Below, in pieces: positions 25,435 to 34,569 of a stretch of DNA of 64,000 bases. The position numbers and the translations under genes are program-made. A model generated the notes under the pieces. It had not been told where the DNA came from, ran no database searches, and saw nothing but the letters and a program-made list of their open reading frames with translations. The stretch's first letter is position 1; every line of letters begins with the position of its first letter. Origin of the DNA: Christensenella tenuis (GTDB taxonomy: Bacteria; Bacillota; Clostridia; Christensenellales; Christensenellaceae); the NCBI RefSeq assembly GCF_014287795.1, contig NZ_JACOON010000002.1, positions 186,001 to 250,000 on the forward strand, written 5' to 3'.

Positions 25435-26628
25435 ATGCAACTTTCCGAAAAAGCACTTGCAATTTCGCCCTCGCTGACACTCAAGATCACGGCGATGGCG
25501 AAAGAAATGAAGGCGCGCGGGCTCGATGTGGTAGGGTTTGGCGCCGGAGAACCGGACTTTGACACACCGCAGCATATCAAAGACGCGGCAGTGGAAGCGA
25601 TCCGTATTGGCATGACGAAATACACGCCGGCGTCGGGCACGCTGGAACTGAAAAAAGCGGTGTGCGCAAACCTGAAAACGAATCACGATCTTTCCTATGA
25701 ACCGAACCAGATCGTGATCTCCAACGGCGCAAAACATTCTTTGTTCAACGCGTTCCAGGCGATTGTAAATCCGGGAGACGAAGTGCTGATTATTGCGCCT
25801 TACTGGCTGACCTATCCGGAACTGGTAAAAATGGCAGGCGGGATTCCGGTCTATGTGGAGGCAAAGGAAAGCAATAATTTTGAGCCTCTTGCGGCGGATA
25901 TTGAAGCGGCTGTGACGAATAAAACAAAGGCGATTATCGTAAACAATCCATCCAATCCCTGCGGTTGTATCTATTCGCAGAAGACTCTTGAGGATATTGC
26001 CGGAATTGCAAAAAAATATGACTTCTTTATCGTTTCGGATGAAATTTATGGAGAACTCGTATATGATGGCAACAGGCACCTCTCCATCGCAAATTTTTCG
26101 GATGATGCTTATGCGCGCACCATCCTGGTGAACGGCCTTTCCAAAACCTACGCCATGACAGGCTGGCGGATTGGTTATACGGCAAGTACGCCCGGAATTG
26201 CCAAGGTTATGGGCAGCTATCAAAGCCATGCGACTTCAAATCCCTGCTCAGTCGCGCAATTTGCAGGCGTGGAAGCGCTGACGGGTCCGCAGGATGAGAT
26301 CAAAAAAATGCGCGACGAATTTAACGAGCGCAGGAAACTGATGGTAGAGCTTGTCAATGGAATTGAAGGAATCTCATGCGTTACTCCGATGGGGGCGTTT
26401 TACGTGATGATGAATATTTCAAAGCTCAAGGGCCGCAAATTGGATGGGGAAGAGATCAGGGGATCGGTAGATTTTGCCGAGAAACTGCTCGAAAAGAAAT
26501 TAACGGCGGTCATTCCGGGCGCGGCTTTTGGCGCGGATGATTTTGTCCGACTTTCCTATGCGATTTCCCGAGAGAATATTGAAAAAGGACTCCGGCGCAT
26601 CGCGGAGTTTGTGGGGATGCTCGATTAA
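25435..26628 (+). CDS. Class I pyridoxal-phosphate aminotransferase (aspartate-type)
   Basis: 397 residues, the usual AspC/PatA length. Recognisable blocks are FGAGEPDFDTP, KYTPASGTLELK, NNPSNPCGC, VSDEIYGELVYDG and the PLP-lysine segment LSKTYAMTGWRIGY. The late Arg in FVRLSYA would bind the substrate alpha-carboxylate. It moves amino groups between aspartate (or aromatic or branched amino acids) and 2-oxoglutarate in the cytosol; the exact substrate is open. TTGGAGGTAGAA precedes the ATG. It is 17 bases upstream of the HMGL-type synthase, probably in one operon, which fits amino acid or 2-oxoacid metabolism. Confidence 0.93.
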   Translation: MQLSEKALAISPSLTLKITAMAKEMKARGLDVVGFGAGEPDFDTPQHIKDAAVEAIRIGMTKYTPASGTLELKKAVCANLKTNHDLSYEPNQIVISNGAKHSLFNAFQAIVNPGDEVLIIAPYWLTYPELVKMAGGIPVYVEAKESNNFEPLAADIEAAVTNKTKAIIVNNPSNPCGCIYSQKTLEDIAGIAKKYDFFIVSDEIYGELVYDGNRHLSIANFSDDAYARTILVNGLSKTYAMTGWRIGYTASTPGIAKVMGSYQSHATSNPCSVAQFAGVEALTGPQDEIKKMRDEFNERRKLMVELVNGIEGISCVTPMGAFYVMMNISKLKGRKLDGEEIRGSVDFAEKLLEKKLTAVIPGAAFGADDFVRLSYAISRENIEKGLRRIAEFVGMLD

Positions 26629-26645
26629 CCGGAATGGAGAAGGCT

Positions 26646-28076
26646 ATGGCATCGGAAAACAACAGATACAGCAAAACAAACCTGTTGCAGGAAAACGATT
26701 ATAATTATACATTGCAGGACGTAGAGGAAGCAAACCTGTTCGAGGATATGTTCGATTACGATCAAGTGCCGAAGATCACGTTCAACCACCGGACGGTGCC
26801 CATGCACTTCCCGGACGAGATATGGATCACGGACACCACCTTCCGCGACGGGCAGCAGGCCCGTATCCCGTTCTCGGTCAAGGAAGTTGTGGACCTTTAT
26901 AAGCTTCTGCACAAGCTCTCCGGTCCCAAAGGCATTATCCGCCAGAGCGAATTTTTCGTGTATACGGAAAAAGACCGCAAAGCGCTCGAAGAATGTATGG
27001 CGCTTGGCTACGAATTCCCGGAGATCACCACGTGGATCCGCGCGAACAAAAAAGATTTTGCGCTTGCGAAGGATATGGGAATACGCGAAACGGGTATCCT
27101 CGTTTCCTGTTCGGATTATCATATTTTCAATAAGATGGGAATGACGCGCGGACAGGCGCTCGACAAGTACCTCGGGGTAGTCAAGGATGCGCTCAATATG
27201 GGCATCGTCCCACGCTGCCATTTTGAAGATATCACACGCGCCGATTTTTACGGCTTTGTGGTTCCCTTTGCGCGAGAACTGATGAAGCTGCGCGAGGAAA
27301 GCGGCATCCCGATCAAAATCCGCATGTGCGATACACTCGGCTACGGCGTAACCTACCCGGGTGCGTCCTTGCCAAGGAGCGTACAGGGGATTGTGTATGG
27401 CCTGCGGTTCTACGCGAACGTCCCGTCTACGCTGCTTGAGTGGCACGGCCACAACGATTTTTATAAGGTGGTGTGTAACGCGGCCACGGCATGGCTGTAC
27501 GGCGCATCTTCCGTCAACTGCTCTATGTTGGGCATTGGCGAGCGCACGGGCAACTGTCCGATCGAGGCAATGGCCATCGAATACGTGCAGCTCAAAGGAA
27601 CGCAGGACGGAATGGACCTCCGCGCCATCACGGAAATCGCGGACTATTTTGAAACGGAACTGAAATACGATATCAACCCGCGTACGCCGTTTGTGGGCAG
27701 GAATTTCAATTCCACCCGTGCGGGCATCCACGCGGACGGGCTTTTGAAGGATGAACAGATTTATAATATCTTCAATACAGGCAAGATTCTCGGACGGCCC
27801 GTAACGGTTGTGATTGGCGAGCATTCCGGCCTTGCGGGGATTGCCCATTGGGTGAATGCGCACTTTAAGCTGGAAGGTGTGCAGAAGATCGATAAAAAAT
27901 CCGAATTGGTGCAGAAAATCAAGGCCGAGGTAGACCGCCAATACGCGGAAGGCCGGACCACATCCTTCGGCGATAATGAGCTCGAAATGATTATCCGCGA
28001 TGCGGACTATATGAAATATGCGGCGCTGTGCGCGCATGTGGCGGATATCGGTGAAACGGTCAAGGCAGACGACTGA
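26646..28076 (+). CDS. HMGL-type condensing enzyme (isopropylmalate/homocitrate/Re-citrate synthase family)
   Basis: 476 residues. The catalytic barrel has TDTTFRDGQQ with the Arg-Asp pair, CDTLGYG and the metal-binding HGHND (in EWHGHNDFYK), plus the GERTGNCPIEA loop. These enzymes join acetyl-CoA to a 2-oxo acid. The length and lack of a LeuA regulatory domain do not fit classical isopropylmalate synthase. The strictly anaerobic Re-citrate synthase of Clostridia has this build, and the neighbour is an aspartate-type aminotransferase; glutamate synthesis from citrate would suit both. That identity is an inference. GGAGAAGG before MASENN sets the start; an ATG 12 bases earlier is less well placed. 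Confidence 0.85.
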   Translation: MASENNRYSKTNLLQENDYNYTLQDVEEANLFEDMFDYDQVPKITFNHRTVPMHFPDEIWITDTTFRDGQQARIPFSVKEVVDLYKLLHKLSGPKGIIRQSEFFVYTEKDRKALEECMALGYEFPEITTWIRANKKDFALAKDMGIRETGILVSCSDYHIFNKMGMTRGQALDKYLGVVKDALNMGIVPRCHFEDITRADFYGFVVPFARELMKLREESGIPIKIRMCDTLGYGVTYPGASLPRSVQGIVYGLRFYANVPSTLLEWHGHNDFYKVVCNAATAWLYGASSVNCSMLGIGERTGNCPIEAMAIEYVQLKGTQDGMDLRAITEIADYFETELKYDINPRTPFVGRNFNSTRAGIHADGLLKDEQIYNIFNTGKILGRPVTVVIGEHSGLAGIAHWVNAHFKLEGVQKIDKKSELVQKIKAEVDRQYAEGRTTSFGDNELEMIIRDADYMKYAALCAHVADIGETVKADD

Positions 28077-28087
28077 TGAAGACCAAT

Positions 28088-28120
28088 GAAACGGCTTTCC
28101 GGGCGGAGGGCCGTTTTTTT
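28088..28120 (+). terminator. Terminator of the aminotransferase/synthase operon
   Basis: GAAACGGC and GCCGTTTT enclose an inner TCCG/CGGA pair. A T run follows. Confidence 0.82.
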
Positions 28121-28245
28121 GTGCTGTTTTGCGCAGGATGATTCCCATTGAGGTAAAAAATTTACCGAAACAGGAAAACGAATAGTATTCCCGGCGCATT
28201 GCCGCTATAATAAAATGCAGGACTGTTTTAATGGGGGAAACGAAG

Positions 28246-30537
28246 ATGTGGATGAAAAAAAACAGCAGGATACTTGCAGTCGTTTTGGCGGTGCTGCTGG
28301 TGTTCCAGTTCGGGGCGGTTTGCTATGCCGCGGATGAGCCGGAAAGCACCCAAGCACCTGATGCTTTGGCGGACGTGCAAACAGAGGCCACGCAGGCCGG
28401 CGGGGCAGGGGAACTGCCGGACGCGTTTGAAGAGCAAGAAACCGTGCAGGCGGCAGGCAGCGGCACAGACATCGTGATTTACCATACCAACGATATGCAT
28501 GGTGCGGTTACTTACGATGCGGGCAGCAAGTGTATCGGGCTTGATAGGGTAGCGGCGGTCAAAAAAGAAACGCCCGGTTCCATTCTGGTGGACGCGGGCG
28601 ACGCGACGCAGGGTCTTCCCTTTGCATCCCTCACGCGGGGCGCGGATGTAGTCGACGTAATGGGCGCTGCAGGATATGATGTTATGGCGGCGGGGAACCA
28701 TGAGTTTGATTACGGTACCGAACAATTTTTGGCCAATGCCGCGCGCGCCTCTTTTCCTATTTTGGCGGCGAACGTCTATAAAGACGGGCGTCCGCTTTTG
28801 GAGTCGGGCGGAAATAACGGTTGTCACATTCTGATCGAGCGAGATGGCAAAAAAATCGGTTTCTTTGGACTGACAACAGCGGAAACGGCCACAGCGACGA
28901 ACCCAGGCGGGATTGCGGGCGTGGAATTCAAAGACGAAATCGAAACTGCGAAACGCGAGATAGACGAACTTACGGCAGCGGGTGCGGACGTGATCGTTGC
29001 AGTTGCCCATATCGGGGAATATACAAATGTTCCATGCGACAGCAGTAAACTGGCAGAAGCCATGACGGATGCCTATCAGGATAAACTCGACGTTATTATC
29101 GACGGGCACAGCCATACGCTGGAGGAAAAAACGGTGAATGGGGTGCTCATCGTACAGACGGGTACAGCCTTAAGCAGGCTGGGAAAAATCGTCCTGCATT
29201 TTGATGGCTCCGGGAATGTAACGGTATCCGGAGATATGCTTTCTTACGACGATATGCTTGCGGTCACGCCCGATGCGGAAGTAGCGGCAAAGATCGACGC
29301 GGTCAATAACAACCAGAAGGAGATTCTTGCAGAAGAGCTTTGCCAAGTGACCAATACCCTGTGGGGCGGCTATGTAGATGGAATTGCGGAACCGCGGATC
29401 GTAGAGACCAATCTGGGGGACTTTACGGCGGATGCCTACCGTGATGCGGCGCAGACCTTCCTTGATACTGCTGCCGGAATGGATGCCTACCGGAACAACC
29501 CGGTGATCGGCGCGGTGAACGGCGGCGGTATTCGTGCATCCTTTGCCAACGGCACGCTCACCAGGGGAGACCTCGTGAGTGCGTTCCCTTTCTCAAACAC
29601 ACTGATGATGAAGCAAATTACCCCTGCTGTCTTATATGAAATATTGGAGGTATCAGTATCCTCGATCACTGGGCAGGACAGTAGTACCGGCTTGCTTTCC
29701 GGGCAGCCGAACGGCGGTTTTTTGCAAGTGAGCGGTATCCGCTTTACCTATGATCCGTCCGCGCAGGCGGGACGAAAAGTAAAGGAAGTCTATTTGGAAG
29801 AAAGCGGCACGCCGCTTCAAAAAGATGATACAACCACGCAAATGATGCTGGTATCCAATAATTTCGTGATGAACGGTGGAAATGATTATACTGTGCTGGC
29901 CTCCCTTCCGCTTGTCGGGGAGATTGGTGGGGAACTTGAGACGGTGGAAGCCTATGTCCTCTCGCAGACGGAAGGCGGACAAAAGCCGCTCGCCGCAGAC
30001 AGCACGGAAGGGCGGATTGTACCCGAAAGCGGGTATACGCCCGGAAATTACACCATAACGGCCAGGGTGCAAAACGGCGGCGGAAGCCCCGCGGCGAACC
30101 TGCCGGTATCCTATTATCTGGACGGAGAAGGTCCGGTCTGGACGCAAACGGATGAAAACGGCGTCCTTTCCGTTACCGTGCCGGACGGCCCGCACGGGCT
30201 TGCACTTTCGAAGACGCAAAAACAAGTTTACCTGAACAACTATTCGGGCGCGGGAATGGTGGAAAATGAATATCGTCCTTTCCCGGTACTGCTCTATCAA
30301 GAGCCGGAAGCCAGACCCGAGCCGTCGCCGACAACAGTACCTACGACGCGACCAACGGCTCAGCCCACGGCGGTTCCTACGGCGGCGCCAACGGCGCAGG
30401 AGGAGGAGCGGCAAAAGCCGCCTAAAACTGGCGATTCGTCTCCCATGGAAAGGTACCTCTGGATGAGCCTTTTGGCGGGGGGAACATGCGCGGGAGCAGC
30501 GGTTTACCTCTGCCGGAAGGGAAAACAGGCGGCATAA
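28246..30537 (+). CDS. Cell-wall-anchored 5'-nucleotidase/metallophosphatase
   Basis: 763 residues. In order: a signal peptide (hydrophobic to about residue 28); a metallophosphatase domain with IYHTNDMHG, DAGDATQG and AAGNHEFDYG; a 5'-nucleotidase C-terminal domain around NTLMMKQITPAVLYEILE; an Ig-like domain (about 590-670); a Pro/Thr linker; and the sorting signal PPKTGDSS, a hydrophobic stretch and RKGKQAA. This is the UshA/YfkN plan adapted to a Gram-positive wall, releasing phosphate and nucleosides from extracellular nucleotides. The sorting motif equals that of the protein at the left edge. The first ATG (28231) lacks a site of its own, so the one after GGGGGAAACG is used. A perfect -10 (28206) lacks a good -35. 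Confidence 0.93.
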   Translation: MWMKKNSRILAVVLAVLLVFQFGAVCYAADEPESTQAPDALADVQTEATQAGGAGELPDAFEEQETVQAAGSGTDIVIYHTNDMHGAVTYDAGSKCIGLDRVAAVKKETPGSILVDAGDATQGLPFASLTRGADVVDVMGAAGYDVMAAGNHEFDYGTEQFLANAARASFPILAANVYKDGRPLLESGGNNGCHILIERDGKKIGFFGLTTAETATATNPGGIAGVEFKDEIETAKREIDELTAAGADVIVAVAHIGEYTNVPCDSSKLAEAMTDAYQDKLDVIIDGHSHTLEEKTVNGVLIVQTGTALSRLGKIVLHFDGSGNVTVSGDMLSYDDMLAVTPDAEVAAKIDAVNNNQKEILAEELCQVTNTLWGGYVDGIAEPRIVETNLGDFTADAYRDAAQTFLDTAAGMDAYRNNPVIGAVNGGGIRASFANGTLTRGDLVSAFPFSNTLMMKQITPAVLYEILEVSVSSITGQDSSTGLLSGQPNGGFLQVSGIRFTYDPSAQAGRKVKEVYLEESGTPLQKDDTTTQMMLVSNNFVMNGGNDYTVLASLPLVGEIGGELETVEAYVLSQTEGGQKPLAADSTEGRIVPESGYTPGNYTITARVQNGGGSPAANLPVSYYLDGEGPVWTQTDENGVLSVTVPDGPHGLALSKTQKQVYLNNYSGAGMVENEYRPFPVLLYQEPEARPEPSPTTVPTTRPTAQPTAVPTAAPTAQEEERQKPPKTGDSSPMERYLWMSLLAGGTCAGAAVYLCRKGKQAA

Positions 30538-30559
30538 AACAGGGCAAATGCAAAAATTG

Positions 30560-30600
30560 CAGGAATCTCACCGGAACAGGCCGGGGGATTCCTGTTTTTA
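30560..30600 (+). terminator. Terminator of the 5'-nucleotidase gene
   Basis: AGGAATC (30561-30567) and GATTCCT (30587-30593) with an inner CCGG/CCGG pair, followed by GTTTTTAT. Confidence 0.8.
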
Positions 30601-31355
30601 TACAGCTTGAGAAAAATCTACAGGCTATGCTTGGGATAGAAGCGCCCTTTTCGTTAGCCATAGATTTGTATTTGCGAATGAACCATTAAAACGAAAGATG
30701 GAAAAGGCACTGCTGCCGTTTTAACGGCGGCAGTGCAGACCCGCGAAAAAACGGTTTTTTATGCACCGTCAGACACAGCCGAGACCGGCCCCAAATGGGG
30801 GCGGTATAAGCTACTGGCAATAAACAAACGGACCATATCATAGGAAGGTCCGCAATCCCTTGTAAAGCCAGCAGATTATGGTAAAATGAAGATAAGATTT
30901 ACCCATAAGCTACAATTAAATATCGAAGGGAGGAGATTCGAACCATCATTACCGCCGTGGCGGTTTTTGCGCAAAAAGCCTTGGCGGGAATGGGAAATAG
31001 GGCTTTCGGAGGATGTAAAAAAAGACGGCATGTGCCGGCGGTTTTTTCCATCGCATCCTCGATTTCTATTGCAACCGGCCCCGCAGCCATGGTTCCGCTG
31101 CCCGGCGTGGCTGTGCCCCGGCGGATACTTTCCCGGAACCTGCCGCTGTGCCGTATCCGCTGGCGGTGACGGGTTCGTGGCGGTGCCATAATATTTTTAG
31201 CGGTGTTTTCCGTTTCCCGTTCATCAAGGGGGGCATCGGGAACGTGCAGTCGGCAAGCGAGCGCCTGCGTATGGAATTGACCGGGCATGGGAGCGTATTT
31301 TATAAACAACTGGCGCGCGTGATCTGCGGGCCGGGGCAATCATAAAGGAGGAAGT
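30601..31355. other. Long intergenic region with a strong hairpin and a possible decayed gene
   Basis: A 14-bp near-perfect hairpin lies at 30707-30736 (GCACTGCTGCCGTT with AACGGCGGCAGTGC, a 2-base loop), without a T run. A reasonable promoter (TTGTAA at 30860, 16 bases, TAAAAT at 30882-30887) precedes a GC-rich stretch (30930-31345) that is protein-like in pieces. Those pieces are IITAVAVFAQKALAGMGNR in one + frame and GNVQSASERLRMELTGHGS in another, with stops and frame changes between them. This fits a broken gene, but I cannot name the parent. Confidence 0.45.
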
Positions 31356-31757
31356 ATGGAAGAAGAAAAAAGAGAAGTGCGGGAAGGATCGGGACTGGAA
31401 CGGATCGAAGCGCTGCTTGCCGCGCAGGCGGAGCATAACAAAAAGCTGCTCCGTTCTTCGCGCGTGCACACGGTGATCCTACTCGTGTTTGTAGTTGTAT
31501 TCGCGGCAGGGATTTTTGCGGTCAACGGGACGCTGGCGAGCGCCACAAAAGAGCTTCCAGTCATGCTGGAGTCCATCACCAACCTGACGGACACCGCGGC
31601 GAAGGAGATCGGGCGGATGGACGATATCGATTTTGATGCGCTCAACGAAACGATCAAAGGCATCTCCACAATCCGTTTTGACGTGCTGAACGAAAGCATC
31701 CAGGCGCTTACGGATATCATCAAACCGTTTGCGAATTTTATGGGGGCACTCAGTTAG
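31356..31757 (+). CDS. Small single-pass membrane protein of unknown function
   Basis: 133 residues. A charged N-terminal part (about 1-38) with a heptad-like run LERIEALLAAQAEHNKKLL precedes one membrane segment (about 41-60, VILLVFVVVFAAGIFAV), then an amphipathic helical tail. The tail holds two repeats of similar sequence (DFDALNETIKGI and RFDVLNESIQAL). The repeats suggest a coiled coil outside the membrane. A strong ribosome site (AAAGGAGGAAGT) and a tight terminator make it a real gene. I recognise no family. Confidence 0.75.
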   Translation: MEEEKREVREGSGLERIEALLAAQAEHNKKLLRSSRVHTVILLVFVVVFAAGIFAVNGTLASATKELPVMLESITNLTDTAAKEIGRMDDIDFDALNETIKGISTIRFDVLNESIQALTDIIKPFANFMGALS

Positions 31758-31804
31758 CGGCCCGGTTTTTAGAAACAAAGAATGCCTTCAAAATGCAGCA
31801 AAAC

Positions 31805-31839
31805 AAACAAGGGGCCGTTTTTTCAACGGCCCCTTGTTT
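31805..31839 (+). terminator. Terminator of the small membrane protein gene
   Basis: A 15-bp perfect stem (AAACAAGGGGCCGTT with its complement) and a 5-base loop TTTTC. The A/T ends allow action in both directions. Confidence 0.85.
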
Positions 31840-31906
31840 ACGCAGCGCAAAAAATGTGATAAATAGACTATCTTTATGAACCCGGAATGAAAACGAGGAA
31901 AAAAAT

Positions 31907-32458
31907 ATGATCTCCATTCAAAACGTATCCAAACAGTTTGGCAATATGTATGCCCTGAGGCATGTTGATCTTGAGATCGAAACGGGGGAAAAGACCGTTA
32001 TCATCGGCCCTTCTAGGTCGGGCAAGAGCACGCTGATCCGCTGTATCAACGGGTTTGAGCATCCTACAAAGGGCAGGATTGTTGTGGATGGGATCGATGT
32101 AACCGCCAAAAAGGTGGACGCGCGCAAGCTGTATGCGGATGTGGCGATGGTTTTCCAGGATTTTAACTTGTATCCCCATAAGACAGTGCTCGAGAATGTG
32201 ACGATCGCACCCATACGTGTGCACCACATCCCACGGGAGGAAGCCGAACGCTCGGGCGCAGAATATTTGCAGCGGGTAGGTCTGTGCGATAAGGTTGCGG
32301 AATATCCAACCAAGCTTTCAGGCGGGCGGGATGCGGTATTTCACTTTGCAAAAAAATTTTCCTGTAGCCTGCAAATTGCGCAGGGGGCGGAACATTACTT
32401 CCATACGCCGGCGCAATTACGTAAATTCGAAAAATGGCTTCAACAGACTTTACGCTGA
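31907..32458 (+). pseudogene. Decayed amino-acid ABC importer ATPase (GlnQ type), internal deletion
   Basis: The first 142 residues follow the GlnQ/HisP family closely: YALRHVDLEIETGEKTVIIGP, a Q-loop FQDFNLYPHKTVLENV, and the start of the signature TKLSGG. Then about 15 unrelated residues replace the signature end, Walker B (DEPTS) and the H-loop. The reading rejoins the family's usual C-terminus (EHYFHTPAQLRKFEKWLQQTL). Roughly 70-80 residues are missing. Walker A is also damaged: GPSRSGKST, with Arg where Gly is expected. No permease or binding protein adjoins. The frame is still open, so the deletion may be recent, but ATP hydrolysis is not possible. Confidence 0.85.
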
Positions 32459-32471
32459 GCATGCGGGATTT

Positions 32472-34139
32472 TCATTTCCGTTTTTCGCGGTCAGAACGCA
32501 CGATTGACACAATGATCCCAATTACAATAATCACGGAAATCAAAAGGCCCACCACAATTGCAAGAGTGCTCAGGCTCATGATATCCACATCGGTTGTACC
32601 AAAATTTGAATAGCCTGCGCTGATAATAACGCCCGCCATCACGATGCATACCGCAAGCAAAACCACGGCGAAGGAAATACGGTTGAACATGCGTTCGATA
32701 TTTTTTTCCATACGGCCAAGATCGCGTATTTTCAACTCCAGCGAGTAATCGTTCTTTTTTAACTTATGCAGGAATGTGAGCAGTGCCGAAGGTACTTTTT
32801 TGGTCACGTCAATCCAGTCAAGCGCGTAGGACTGGACTTCATTTTTGAATTCCTTTGTTTTATACCGGTTTGAAAGAATACTGCGGACGGTTTTCTCCGC
32901 AATTTTCAGGATATTGACCGACGGGTCAAGCTGTTCGATAATAACCTGCGCGGTTCCGAGGCTTTTGGCCACCAGTGTAAATTCACGCGGAATTTTCATC
33001 TTGTACTTTCCTGCCAATGAAAATACATTGGAAAACACCTTGGCAATATTAACGTCGGAAAGAGGCACATAGAGATATTCATCCAGTAAAACCTCGAGGG
33101 ATTTTTCAAACGAATCCATATTGACGTCTGCATCCGCGGCATCCATCTCCGTGATGCTCTGCGCGATTTTGAGCGTATTGCGCGTGGCGATACCCATCAC
33201 AAAATCGTTAAGTTCTCGGCGGAAACGGCTGTTGATCGTGCCCACCATGCCAAGGTCGATAAATTCAACATATTTTCCGTCCACCACAAAAACATTGCCT
33301 GGATGCGGATCCGCGTGAAAAACGCCGTTTTCAAGGATCTGCGTGATGAGTGAATTGGTAAAATCATAGGCGATCTGCGCCCGGTCCGCGCCGGAAGCCA
33401 CAAGTGCGGGGATATCATCTATTTTAACTCCATTCACAAAATCCATGGTAAGGATCTTGGGCGTAGTATAAACCCAAAATATTTTAGGAACGCGGATATT
33501 GTGCTGCGAACGGACGCTTTCCCGGAAAAAGTCGGTATTTTCACCTTCCTTGGTAAAATCGATCTCCTGTTCCATTACGCGCCGGAATTCCGCCACCATG
33601 CCGGAGAAATCATATAACTGGCCATATTTGGAATACTTGTCCACAAGACGCGCAAGCTTTTCTAAAATGCCAAGATCCGTCTCGATGCTCTCACGGATGT
33701 GCGGGCGCTGTACCTTGACGGCCACTTCAGGACCGGAAAAAAGCCTCGCGCGGTATACCTGCGACATCGAAGCGGAAGCGACCGGCTCTGGATCGAATTC
33801 CGCAAACAGCCGTTCGATCGTATCATCAAGTTCTGTTTCGATCATCGCGCGCGCTTCTTCATAAGAAAAAGGCGCAACGGAATCCTGTAGCTTCTGGAGC
33901 TGTTTTGCCACATTTTCCGTGACAATATCCGTGCGCGTGGAAAGAATTTGCCCAAGTTTTACAAACGTAGGGCCAAGCTCCTCGCACATTTTGCGGATGC
34001 GTTCGCCTACGGAAGGCATATTGTGTTTTTGTTCCTGTTCGAAAATTTTTTGAGGATTTTTGGAGAGGGTGGATTTGACAAACAAAAAACCAAGCCCGTT
34101 CCTGTTGAAGGCGGACAATATTTCCCGATACCGTTGCAA
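32472..34139 (-). CDS. ABC1/UbiB-family atypical kinase
   Basis: 555 residues. The family's KxGQ motif (FVKLGQILSTR, near residue 61), the Ala-rich nucleotide loop (SASMSQVYRA), the VAVKVQRP lysine, FHADPHPGN and FIDLGMVG (metal-binding DLG) are all visible, with two membrane helices at the C-terminus (about 488-545). UbiB proteins support lipid quinone or isoprenoid handling through ATPase activity; the substrate in anaerobic Clostridia is not known. The only start in this frame after an upstream stop is a TTG at 34139, with the GGAGGG site unusually far upstream (23 bases). The phasin-like gene precedes it in the same direction. Confidence 0.9.
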   Translation of the reverse strand: MQRYREILSAFNRNGLGFLFVKSTLSKNPQKIFEQEQKHNMPSVGERIRKMCEELGPTFVKLGQILSTRTDIVTENVAKQLQKLQDSVAPFSYEEARAMIETELDDTIERLFAEFDPEPVASASMSQVYRARLFSGPEVAVKVQRPHIRESIETDLGILEKLARLVDKYSKYGQLYDFSGMVAEFRRVMEQEIDFTKEGENTDFFRESVRSQHNIRVPKIFWVYTTPKILTMDFVNGVKIDDIPALVASGADRAQIAYDFTNSLITQILENGVFHADPHPGNVFVVDGKYVEFIDLGMVGTINSRFRRELNDFVMGIATRNTLKIAQSITEMDAADADVNMDSFEKSLEVLLDEYLYVPLSDVNIAKVFSNVFSLAGKYKMKIPREFTLVAKSLGTAQVIIEQLDPSVNILKIAEKTVRSILSNRYKTKEFKNEVQSYALDWIDVTKKVPSALLTFLHKLKKNDYSLELKIRDLGRMEKNIERMFNRISFAVVLLAVCIVMAGVIISAGYSNFGTTDVDIMSLSTLAIVVGLLISVIIVIGIIVSIVRSDREKRK

Positions 34140-34183
34140 ATTCCTGGAAGCGATAACCTATTCCCTCCTTAAGGCAAAACAAA

Positions 34184-34206
34184 ATACCGCAGCTTATCTG
34201 CTGCGC
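34184..34206 (-). terminator. Possible attenuator between the phasin-like gene and ubiB
   Basis: CGCAGC (34189-34194) pairs with GCTGCG (34200-34205). On the minus strand the hairpin is followed by TATTTTGTTTT, so part of the transcripts may stop here. Confidence 0.6.
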
Positions 34207-34227
34207 TGTCAGGTAAAGGCTAAGCGG

Positions 34228-34539
34228 TTATTTTTCGTCCGCCTTTGCCGCCGCGAGCTCTTCTTTGATGATTTCACGGATATCTTCCTTAGTGATGCGC
34301 GTATCCGCCGTGAGGCCAACGTCCTGAAGCGTCGTGCGAACCTCATCCTTTACCATACGGGAGATTTCTTCGCGCTGGGCTTCGCCCTTTTTAATCAGGT
34401 CATTGGCAAACCCCTGTGCATCCTTGCGCTGTACCTCGCCCTTGGCGACCATCTTTTCCACCAGGTCTTCGATCTTCTCGCGGGAATAAGCAAACAGGCC
34501 CATGCCGAAATTGATGCTGTCCTCTATGATATTAGCCAT
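34228..34539 (-). CDS. Phasin-like coiled-coil protein (PhaF/DUF-type)
   Basis: 103 residues, almost entirely helical and highly charged. After a short hydrophobic start (FGMGLFAYSREKIEDLVEKMV) it runs through two similar KG-E-x-QR units (AKGEVQRKDA and KKGEAQREEI), typical of PhaF/phasin-superfamily proteins and of small companions of ABC1 kinases. It probably coats or bridges a membrane or granule surface. No polyhydroxyalkanoate genes are near, so a storage-granule role is not supported. AAAGGAGGCTATTTCA sets the start at MANIIED. It leads the operon with ubiB. Confidence 0.8.
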   Translation of the reverse strand: MANIIEDSINFGMGLFAYSREKIEDLVEKMVAKGEVQRKDAQGFANDLIKKGEAQREEISRMVKDEVRTTLQDVGLTADTRITKEDIREIIKEELAAAKADEK

Positions 34540-34569
34540 TGAAATAGCCTCCTTTTCATCGTTAATCTT

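Noticed and set aside
26625..28199. 524-codon frame (-) opposite the HMGL enzyme gene
   Set aside because: Long because of codon bias in the real gene on the other strand; sequence is rich in His/Arg/Phe without motifs.
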